A DNA stretch of 63,552 bases from Candidatus Heimdallarchaeota archaeon (lineage in GTDB: Archaea > Asgardarchaeota > Heimdallarchaeia > Heimdallarchaeales > Heimdallarchaeaceae): assembly GCA_021399345.1 (NCBI GenBank), contig JAAFKI010000184.1, positions 1 through 63,552 on the forward strand, read 5' to 3'. Of the stretch, positions 55,333-62,430 are shown in pieces. Each line of letters starts with the position of its first letter. The stretch's first letter is position 1. The translations under genes were made by a program, and so were the position numbers. The notes beneath the pieces are model-generated. The model was not told the DNA's origin, ran no database searches, and worked only from the letters and a program-made list of their open reading frames with translations.

Positions 55333-55575
55333 ATGTATTCGAGAGTATTAACACGCTTAAGGCTAATAATCGCTGAAGTGGCAGATGTTCGAAGTCATAT
55401 TGTTACAATAAATACTTACTTCCAAGATGACTTAAAACTCAGTAATAGTGATTTAAAAGAACTTGGTAAAAGAATCGAAGATGAATTCGACATTAGATTA
55501 CCTAAAAAAGTTTTCAAGGAATTTAGCACCGTTGGAGAAATTGTTGGTCTTATTGAAGCAGAAAGGGGAAGATAG
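55333..55575 (+). CDS. acyl carrier protein-like domain lacking the canonical pantetheine Ser
   Basis: An 80-residue protein with the four-helix ACP pattern: hydrophobic helix 1 (RVLTRLRLIIAEV), an acidic loop and helix 2 (DDLKLSNSDLKELGKRIEDE), then FDIRLPKKVFKEFSTVGEIV. In ACPs the loop reads D-S-L with the Ser carrying phosphopantetheine. Aligned here, Ser37-Asn38-Ser39 stand at that place, with Asn38 where the Ser should be. It may use a neighbouring Ser, or act without a prosthetic group. AGGAA lies a few bases before the ATG. It is paired with the F420-type oxidoreductase. Confidence 0.7.
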   Translation: MYSRVLTRLRLIIAEVADVRSHIVTINTYFQDDLKLSNSDLKELGKRIEDEFDIRLPKKVFKEFSTVGEIVGLIEAERGR

Positions 55576-55600
55576 ATAAAAAATAGATGATGAGAAGGAT

Positions 55601-56875
55601 TTAAAGTATTTTTTCTCCTTCTTCTAAACTTAACATTGTAAAACCACTTATCATCTTAGGGTAGAAGTCAGTAGCTTTCTGAGGCATCCTTTCATGGTTC
55701 TTAGAAACTTTTAGAACTTCATCGGCAGCAGTTGGATTAAGAATAAAAACTACTTTGTAAGTACCTTTGTCTACTTCTTCAACAGCTTCATTCCACCATC
55801 TTTCATAGAAAATATCATCATCGATGTGAAGTTCTTCAAGGCCCATGATTCCATGAAATATCATATCTCTCAAAATAACTACATCCAGATTTTTATATTC
55901 CTCACTTACATCGCTGACATATCTATTGATTGCAGAAATGTCTTTCATTATCAAGGAAACAGCTCTACTATCCTGATACATAACAAAAACATGTTTATCC
56001 TTATTCTCTTCAAGGAATTTAGGAATTTCAGATTTCATAATTTCATCCATGTAAAAGAACATCTTGAGTTCATTCATTTTATCTTCTGTTACAGATACTT
56101 TAGCTAAACATCGATGAGTTGCTAAGATGACCAATCCTTCGTCCTCAACAGGTACTAAATAGGTCATTCGAAATTCTGGAGCAGCATTTTCATTCATAAT
56201 GCCAGCCTTCTCTCTGCACATATCTCGATAGGTGATAGCTGTTTCATAACGATGGTGCCCGTCAGCAATTACTAATTGTTGTTCAGCAAACGTATCTTGA
56301 ACAATCTTGATTTGCACAGGATTAGAGATTTTCCAGATTCTATTTAGAACCCCCAAATCATCTTTAGCCCTTATTAAAGGTTCTTCTTTTGTAATTTCAT
56401 CAAACAGATTAATTGTTTTCTTCTCTGGATCCGAATAAAGTATAAAGCCAGTTTCTAAGGTATGTTTGGTTGTCTTCAACATGTTCAATCTATCGATTTT
56501 TGGTCCACTGTGTGTTCTTTCGTGAGGTAGAACAATATTCTCTTTGAAAGGATGGAGTCTTAGTGCTCCTATGAATCCTTTTCTGATATATTGCTTTCCA
56601 AATAATTCATATTCTTGATAATAAACATAAATTCCAGGAACTTCATCTTTTTCCAATATTCCTTCGGCTAACCATTGTTCCAACCTTTGTCTTGCGACTT
56701 CATACCTATTTTCTTCAATTGGTAAGGTTAATCTGCAATAGTTATAATCTGATAGAGCGTAATAAGCATCTTGCATTTCTGCATCGATTTTATCATAAGG
56801 CTGGACTACTAGTTTTTCGATGTCTCCGGCCTTTTCAGTATATCTTATAGCTTTGAATGGTTTGATATCTACCAT
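55601..56875 (-). CDS. DUF1015 family protein
   Basis: About 424 residues. The family pattern is clear: DIKPFKAIRYTEKAGDIEKLVVQPYDKIDAEM at the start (shortened here to the Lys/Pro/Tyr-Asp core), FIGALRLHPF, LPHERTHSGPKIDRLN, VIADGHHRYETAITYRDM (GHHR with two His near 210) and LHIDDDIFYE. The His and acidic residues could form a metal or nucleotide site, but no reaction is certain. DUF1015 genes often sit near serine-synthesis genes; serA and an aminotransferase lie about 3 kb away on the same strand. The ATG at 56875 is chosen over a TTG. Confidence 0.85.
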   Translation of the reverse strand: MVDIKPFKAIRYTEKAGDIEKLVVQPYDKIDAEMQDAYYALSDYNYCRLTLPIEENRYEVARQRLEQWLAEGILEKDEVPGIYVYYQEYELFGKQYIRKGFIGALRLHPFKENIVLPHERTHSGPKIDRLNMLKTTKHTLETGFILYSDPEKKTINLFDEITKEEPLIRAKDDLGVLNRIWKISNPVQIKIVQDTFAEQQLVIADGHHRYETAITYRDMCREKAGIMNENAAPEFRMTYLVPVEDEGLVILATHRCLAKVSVTEDKMNELKMFFYMDEIMKSEIPKFLEENKDKHVFVMYQDSRAVSLIMKDISAINRYVSDVSEEYKNLDVVILRDMIFHGIMGLEELHIDDDIFYERWWNEAVEEVDKGTYKVVFILNPTAADEVLKVSKNHERMPQKATDFYPKMISGFTMLSLEEGEKIL

Positions 56876-56973
56876 TGTAATCAAACTAGCTCTTCAAGAA
56901 CTCTATTTTAATTTTGTTGTTAGAATATAGAATTTAGAGGAGTAGAAAAAGACAATACGTTCAAATGAAAAAG

Positions 56974-56999
56974 GATATACCATTTTAAAAAGGTATATC
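56974..56999 (+). promoter_or_regulatory. 8-base palindrome upstream of the actin-like gene
   Basis: GATATACC (56974-56981) and GGTATATC (56992-56999) are perfect inverted arms around ATTTTAAAAA. A related half-site, GATATATC, follows at about 57008-57015. The A+T core could be a TATA element. The site is about 65-90 bases before the actin-like start and could be an operator or bind a dimeric regulator. Confidence 0.5.
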
Positions 57000-57064
57000 A
57001 CTTTTAAGATATATCGTCAATATTCTTAATAATCATTAAAAGAAATTTTATTCCAGGTCTAGTT

Positions 57065-58546
57065 GTGAAAAAAATGTCAGAGAAAGTCAAAAAATCAAAA
57101 CCAAAACATTGTGGCAAAACGATGATTGCCTTGTATATTAGAAAAGGTACTGAAAAAAGAAAATGGATAGTTGTTGGTTATTATTGTGAAAGATGTAACA
57201 TGATGGTTAAAGAGGAAGATTCTATTCAAGTCAAAAGACTACAAGAGATTATAGATCAACCTGATAGACTTGTTAGTATGGGTGAAATCAAAAAACCGAC
57301 TGGAATCGTTCTTGACATAGGAGAAACTATTACAAAGGTGGGTGTTTCAAAAGAATCGCGCCCTAGATTTATTTGTGATACTGCGATTTATTTTGATAAG
57401 GCAGGAGTTGCATTCCTCCAGAAACATAATCTCATAGAAAAAATCCGTGAGCTGGATCGTAAAATCACAATATTCTCAAGAGAACCTAAAATTGATTTTG
57501 AAATAAACTTAGATAATTTTGAAATTTTCATGAACTTAATATTTGAAGAGTTAGATTTGGATTCAACAAAAACAGATGTACTAGTGGTAGAAAGGCCTTA
57601 CGGTCTATTCTTTTCTGATGACCTTAAAGGTAGAGAGGACCATATTAAGAATACTTCTTTACCTGAAGAAGTTAAAAATAACTTACTCAAAGGAAAAATG
57701 GTAGATAGACTAGATGGGCTTCATGTACCTTATGTGATTAGAAAACAAATTGCTCAAGTACTTTTTGACAGGTTAAATATTCCAAGAATATATTTCACTA
57801 TAGGAGAAATAGTTGCTTTATATTCAACTGGATCTATTACTGGTGTTGTTGTAAATATCGGTTCAAGAATGACAAGAATAGCTCCCATTTATGAAGGTTT
57901 TATTATCACGCACAGTATAAGTACAAGACAAAAGGGAGGAATGGATGTTGTTGATGAAATGCTTGAATATATCGAAAATCAAGAAATAGAAATCAACGGA
58001 TCACCTACAAAAAGGGAGTATATTCTCAAAAACACAAGAATCTTATCAGAAGAACTGTGTTATGTGACTATAAATATTGAAGCAGAGGAGAAACTTTGGC
58101 TAGAATCCGATAGATTCTCAAGATCAATGAATGTTGTAAGTAACACTTATGTGAAACTGAATGAAATAAGATATCAAGCACCTGAAATTCTATTTGAAAA
58201 GGAAATGTTGAGTGTTAGTATGAGAAAGGGAGATTTAATAGATGCAGTTATTGAATCAGTTGCAAAATGTGATAAGGATTTATATTGGCCTCTTTTGAGA
58301 AATGTAGTACTTATTGGAGGAGGAACTATGTATAAAGGATTTGTAGAAAGGTTTACTAAAGATATAAAGAAACATCAAGCAGAAGGGCAATGTATAAACG
58401 TTTCTGCACCTTCAGAAAGAGTTATTTCTTCATGGATTGGGGGATCAATCCTTTCAACACTTAAAATATTTAAAGAAAATAACTTATGGGTAACTAGGAA
58501 GGAATATGATGAAATAGGATCAAAAGCTGTTGAACGATGTATCTGA
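57065..58546 (+). CDS. actin/Arp-family protein with N-terminal zinc-ribbon domain
   Basis: 493 residues. Residues 10-50 form a small zinc ribbon: His15-Cys16 and Cys41-x-x-Cys44. From about residue 78 it is actin-like: GIVLDIGETITKVGVS (phosphate 1), YFTIGEIVALYSTGSITGVV then NIGSRMTRIAPIYEGFIITH (phosphate 2 and onward), KCD near 402, VVLIGGGTMYKGFVERFTKD (adenosine motif), and the end SSWIGGSILSTLKIF then VTRKEYDEIGSK, matching eukaryotic actin WIGGSIL and KQEYDE. In phosphate 2, the usual D-x-G-D-G is N264-I-G-S-R, so ATP hydrolysis may be lost. It is a cytoskeletal or Arp-like scaffold. Start GTG 57065 or ATG 57074. Confidence 0.9.
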   Translation: MKKMSEKVKKSKPKHCGKTMIALYIRKGTEKRKWIVVGYYCERCNMMVKEEDSIQVKRLQEIIDQPDRLVSMGEIKKPTGIVLDIGETITKVGVSKESRPRFICDTAIYFDKAGVAFLQKHNLIEKIRELDRKITIFSREPKIDFEINLDNFEIFMNLIFEELDLDSTKTDVLVVERPYGLFFSDDLKGREDHIKNTSLPEEVKNNLLKGKMVDRLDGLHVPYVIRKQIAQVLFDRLNIPRIYFTIGEIVALYSTGSITGVVVNIGSRMTRIAPIYEGFIITHSISTRQKGGMDVVDEMLEYIENQEIEINGSPTKREYILKNTRILSEELCYVTINIEAEEKLWLESDRFSRSMNVVSNTYVKLNEIRYQAPEILFEKEMLSVSMRKGDLIDAVIESVAKCDKDLYWPLLRNVVLIGGGTMYKGFVERFTKDIKKHQAEGQCINVSAPSERVISSWIGGSILSTLKIFKENNLWVTRKEYDEIGSKAVERCI

Positions 58547-58554
58547 TAATTTTC

Positions 58555-59607
58555 TTATTTGAGTCCCCATATTTCCTTAGTTTTTTGTTCTAATCTTTCC
58601 AATTCTTTTAAAGATGGTTTTTTCTTTCCCTCTTCAAATTCATGAACTTCATCTAGAACATATTTATTGAGAGGAGTTGGAACATTGTATTTTTCCCCTT
58701 GTTCAACTAAATAACCATTAAGAAAGTCTATTTCAGTTCTTCTTCCACTTTCAATTGATTGTAGGCTAGATGATCTAAGCTTTTTGTATTTTCTTCCAAT
58801 AATTTTGATTATAATTTGTTTGTAAAAATGCTTGAAAGAAAAACCATGAAGTTCTTTTTTCGTCAAAGCTAGTGAGCTAATATTCAAATTATTTAATTTC
58901 TGTAACTGCACACCTTTAGCTTCAGCAACCTTAACTCCTTCAGTCATTACTGTTAAAAATGCGATTCTAGTGGTTTTTCTTGCTAACATTTCACCGAGCA
59001 TCAATCCACTTATTACTCCAAATGAAGCAACTGATACATTAATCAAAAGTTTAGTGAATTTTTCATTAGTTATATTGTCTGAATACGTTGTTGGAACAGT
59101 TTCTGACAATAGTTCAACGAGTTTAGCATCTATTTCTTGCTTCGGTCCCTTTGTTCTTCCAATTACCATCTCACCAAGGGAAGTTTTTATCGCTTCAGCA
59201 TGCCCATTTCTTGTTGCACCAAAACTTACAACGCAACCTAGCAAATTTTTACCATCAATTAGTTCTGCTAGTTTCTCTTCATACATGCCATTTGTCATAG
59301 TAATTAGAGTGTAATCTTTGTTTAGTTTACTCTTTATTCTGTCAAAGGCATCTTGAATCTCTGTTAACTTTGTAACCATGAAAACAATATCGAGTTCTTC
59401 AGGTAAATCCTCTATAGTAAGCACAGGTGTTAAATTATCCTTAACAATATATTCCCCACTTATACCAGTTACTTTCAACCCTCTTTTTTCAATCAAATCA
59501 AGAGTTTCTTGATGTTTACATACAACATAAAGAGGAAAATCATTTTGAGCTAAATCGGCAGCAATAACTGTTCCAATTGCACCCAAACCAACTAACGCAG
59601 CTTTCAT
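58555..59607 (-). CDS. ketopantoate reductase-like (ApbA/PanE family) dehydrogenase, second copy
   Basis: About 350 residues from ATG 59607. The NAD(P) loop is AALVGLGAIGTVIAADLA, then DIVFMVTKLTEI and TMTNGMYEE. The middle segment NEKFTKLLINVSVASFGVIS holds the Lys-Asn pair of the active site, and RRTEIDFLNGYLVEQGEKY matches PanE. It is longer than the panE at 18.8 kb and diverged, so it may reduce another 2-oxo acid. It lies just upstream of nothing related on its strand but downstream of serA, with a 59-base gap. Confidence 0.82.
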   Translation of the reverse strand: MKAALVGLGAIGTVIAADLAQNDFPLYVVCKHQETLDLIEKRGLKVTGISGEYIVKDNLTPVLTIEDLPEELDIVFMVTKLTEIQDAFDRIKSKLNKDYTLITMTNGMYEEKLAELIDGKNLLGCVVSFGATRNGHAEAIKTSLGEMVIGRTKGPKQEIDAKLVELLSETVPTTYSDNITNEKFTKLLINVSVASFGVISGLMLGEMLARKTTRIAFLTVMTEGVKVAEAKGVQLQKLNNLNISSLALTKKELHGFSFKHFYKQIIIKIIGRKYKKLRSSSLQSIESGRRTEIDFLNGYLVEQGEKYNVPTPLNKYVLDEVHEFEEGKKKPSLKELERLEQKTKEIWGLK

Positions 59608-59666
59608 GAGATTCAACAAACTAGCTATATATTAAAATTTTCTAAAAATAAGAAAAAAGAGTAGGG

Positions 59667-60590
59667 TTAAAGTTCTTTGAAAGATTCAATAACTCTCTCT
59701 GCTGCTTGAACACTAGCTCTGTAGTTTCCTTCTTTTGTTTGAGCACCGATATGAGGGGAAATAATCACATTGTCATGATGTAGAAGAGGATTATCAGGTT
59801 CAGGAGGTTCTTGTTCAAATACATCAGTACAATAATATCCAAGTTGTTCAGATTCAAGTGCTGCATGTGCTGCAACTTCATCAACAATTCCACCTCTAGC
59901 ACAATTAACAATTACTGATCCTTTCTTCATTATGGCTAATTGTTCTTTTCCAATCATGTGTTTAGTTTCTTTGGTCAATGGAAGATGTAAACTAATGTAG
60001 TCTGCTTCTTTTAGTACTTCAGCCATAGTAGACTTCATATCAACAACAGGATTTTCAGGTACAAAAGCATCATAACCTATTGCATTCAAACCTAAAGCTT
60101 TGCATTTTACAGCTAAAGCAGTTCCGATTCTACCTGTTCCAATCAATCCTAATGTTTTACCATCAATTTCCCTAGAAAAAAGTTTTTTCTTCATAGATTT
60201 GAATGATCCAGGATCAGCTTTAATTTGACATGTTCCTCTAACGACATCTCGAGTCGATGCAAGTATCATAGTCAAAGCTAATTCAGCTACAGAATTTGTA
60301 GTTGCTGCAGGGGTATTAACAACTTTGATACCTCTCGCCATAGTAACTTCAAGATCTATATTATCGAGACCCACTCCAGCTCTTCCTATAACTTTAAGGT
60401 TAACAGCTTTTTCTAGGAGCTCTCCTCGAACTTTTGTAGCTGATCTTACTATTATGGCATCATATTCCCCAATAATTTGGGGGAGATCTTCTTTTGGAAT
60501 ATCCCATCCAACTTTCACTTCAAATCCAGCATTTTCAAGTACTTCAATTACTTTTTCATTTAATTTGTCAGATAATAATACTTTGGGCAT
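59667..60590 (-). CDS. serA: D-3-phosphoglycerate dehydrogenase (short form)
   Basis: About 307 residues, the first step of serine synthesis (3-phosphoglycerate to 3-phosphohydroxypyruvate). It shows IIVRSATKVRGELLEKA, GRAGVGLDNIDLEV, the NAD loop LGLIGTGRIGTALAVKC, the catalytic Arg in NCARGGIVDE and the Glu and His in DVFEQEPP and ISPHIGAQTKEG. It ends after the catalytic core, with no ACT regulatory domain. It follows the class V aminotransferase with its ribosome site overlapping that gene's stop, so the two are one operon. Confidence 0.88.
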   Translation of the reverse strand: MPKVLLSDKLNEKVIEVLENAGFEVKVGWDIPKEDLPQIIGEYDAIIVRSATKVRGELLEKAVNLKVIGRAGVGLDNIDLEVTMARGIKVVNTPAATTNSVAELALTMILASTRDVVRGTCQIKADPGSFKSMKKKLFSREIDGKTLGLIGTGRIGTALAVKCKALGLNAIGYDAFVPENPVVDMKSTMAEVLKEADYISLHLPLTKETKHMIGKEQLAIMKKGSVIVNCARGGIVDEVAAHAALESEQLGYYCTDVFEQEPPEPDNPLLHHDNVIISPHIGAQTKEGNYRASVQAAERVIESFKEL

Positions 60591-60596
60591 TTTTTT

Positions 60597-60601
60597 CACC
60601 T
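60597..60601 (-). promoter_or_regulatory. ribosome-binding site that decides the serA start
   Basis: AGGTG on the minus strand overlaps the TAG stop of the upstream aminotransferase and ends six bases before the ATG at 60590. The in-frame GTG inside it is therefore more likely part of the binding site than the start codon. Confidence 0.6.
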
Positions 60602-61676
60602 ATAGATTCCATACTTCTTCAATTGCTGCTAAGAGTTCCTTCAATCCATCTAGATTATGATCTCCCATGTGACCAATTCTGAAAGTTAAACCTTTAAGTT
60701 TGCCATAGCCATTGGCAACAACAAGATTCTTTTCAGCTAAACCTTTGTTAAGTTCTCCAACATCTTTCTCAAGTTTATTTTCCACAGTAGTTACTGTTAC
60801 AGACCTATAACCTTCTTCAGCAAAAAGACCGAAACCATGTTTTAGAGCCCATTCATGTGTATAGTTTGCCATTTCTTTGTGTCGTTTGAAAATATTCTCT
60901 GCTCCTTCTGTTAGCATTAGTTTAAGTTTATAATCTAAAGCGAATAGTAAAGAGATATTTGGAGTTGAAGGTGTTTGTTTCTTCTTTTCATAGTAGCCAA
61001 GAATTTTTTCTAGATTTATGTACAATCCTTTCGAAGGAACTTCTTTTGCTCTGTCTAAAGCTTTTTGTGAGACGATTCCAATTGCAAGACCAGCCGGCAA
61101 CGCGAAACACTTCTGGGTTGATGCAAAAACCAGATCTGTCCCCCATTCATCAGGGAGTAGCATATCGCCACCCATTGATGAAACTGCATCGACAACCAAT
61201 AAAGTATTAGGATAATTTTTAAGTAAATTCCCAATTGCTTGAAGATCAGCTTTTACTCCTGTACTGGTTTCATTGTAACAAATAGTCACAACCTCATAGT
61301 CTGATGTTTCTAGTCTTTCTTTTATCATATCTACGGTAATTGCCTTTCCCCAATCAACTTCTAGTTTTGATGCAATTCTTCCGCTATCAACAATTGCCTC
61401 ATACATTCTCGCTGAAAAGGAACCATTTACACAGCAAAGTGCTTTCCCAACAGGAGTAATCAAGTTTCTTGCAGTTATATCCATGAACAAAGTTCCGGAT
61501 GCAGTCAAAACCAAAACATGTTGTTCTGTTTTGAAAAATTCTCGTAATTGTGTTAGAACACTATCGTAAAGAAGTGTAAAATCATTACTTCTGTGACCAA
61601 ACAAAGGTTTAGCTTGTTCTTTGAGAACATCTTCTTTTACCTCTGTTGGACCTGGTATCCATAATTTTTTGTGCAT
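60600..61676 (-). CDS. class V aminotransferase (serine/alanine-glyoxylate type)
   Basis: 358 residues. It shows KLWIPGPTEVKEDVLKEQAKP followed by FGHRSNDF, LVLTASGTLFMDI, VCYNETSTGVKADL-like YNETSTGV, VDAVSSMGGDMLLPDEWGTD and the PLP Lys in STQKCFALPAGLAIG. The end LTFRIGHMGDHN has the carboxylate-binding Arg. Because serA follows directly, it probably makes phosphoserine or serine from the hydroxypyruvate product, as class V enzymes do in methanogens. Glyoxylate transamination is the alternative. Confidence 0.88.
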   Translation of the reverse strand: MHKKLWIPGPTEVKEDVLKEQAKPLFGHRSNDFTLLYDSVLTQLREFFKTEQHVLVLTASGTLFMDITARNLITPVGKALCCVNGSFSARMYEAIVDSGRIASKLEVDWGKAITVDMIKERLETSDYEVVTICYNETSTGVKADLQAIGNLLKNYPNTLLVVDAVSSMGGDMLLPDEWGTDLVFASTQKCFALPAGLAIGIVSQKALDRAKEVPSKGLYINLEKILGYYEKKKQTPSTPNISLLFALDYKLKLMLTEGAENIFKRHKEMANYTHEWALKHGFGLFAEEGYRSVTVTTVENKLEKDVGELNKGLAEKNLVVANGYGKLKGLTFRIGHMGDHNLDGLKELLAAIEEVWNL

Positions 61677-61742
61677 TATATCACCTTATTAATTACGTAA
61701 TATTGAAACACTATATAGAAAAAGGTTATTGTCAATAGATGA

Positions 61743-62252
61743 CTAATCTTCAGATGAGGGAATTTTGTATAAAAGCTGTTCAATTGGTCCTCTATCTATT
61801 TTTACTGGAAGCCCATACCCACTAGAACGATTGTTTAGCCACAATTTGATTCCAGAGTAAGACAATGAACTTAATTGCAAAGATACTGTGAATATGAGAG
61901 AAAAGAAGAGAACATCTTGGGGAGTGACTTTAAAGAATAAAAGAATTATTGATATTGGAATTATGAGAATGCAAATTGAAGCCATTGGCAAGCCTAGAAA
62001 AAGATATACTGTCTCATTCCAGATTTGGAGTAATACTGCCCCTCCGCTTTTTCTTAGAATTGAGATTAAAACCACCATAAAGAGAAGAATTGCGGCAATT
62101 GACAACAGAACAGCTGCAAAGGCAATTAACCAGATATTATGAATAAAAGTATTAACAATTATCAGCAATAAGCCAACAATTAAGAAGAAAAAGCCAATAA
62201 ATACACCTTCACTATAAACATTCTCCTCATTGTTTTTCAAGGCTGAAATCAT
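61743..62252 (-). CDS. polytopic membrane protein, unknown
   Basis: This 169-residue protein has about five hydrophobic segments (roughly residues 18-38, 41-66, 82-109, 113-130 and a weaker C-terminal one). They are linked by short loops, and a soluble C-terminus follows (NNRSSGYGLPVKIDRGPIEQ). No family is recognised. It stands alone between the aminotransferase operon and the divergent USP-like gene. Confidence 0.6.
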   Translation of the reverse strand: MISALKNNEENVYSEGVFIGFFFLIVGLLLIIVNTFIHNIWLIAFAAVLLSIAAILLFMVVLISILRKSGGAVLLQIWNETVYLFLGLPMASICILIIPISIILLFFKVTPQDVLFFSLIFTVSLQLSSLSYSGIKLWLNNRSSGYGLPVKIDRGPIEQLLYKIPSSED

Positions 62253-62430
62253 TATGATAGTTTCCTATTATCGCCTTTAAATTTATTTCAAGAACAAATT
62301 AGTATGAGAAGAGAAACTACAAAAGCATTAAAGCTTTATATAAGGTTTTTAAAAAGTAAAAGAAAAACCCCTAAAACACCATAAAATCTCAGTTAGACGT
62401 CCTTAAACTTGAAAGTCACTTTGGATTATT

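Noticed and set aside
62253..62430. Possible small RNA with CTAAAACACC and AAAACCCC runs
   Set aside because: No stable hairpin or box C/D pair could be supported; only a TATA-like element near 62336 is convincing.
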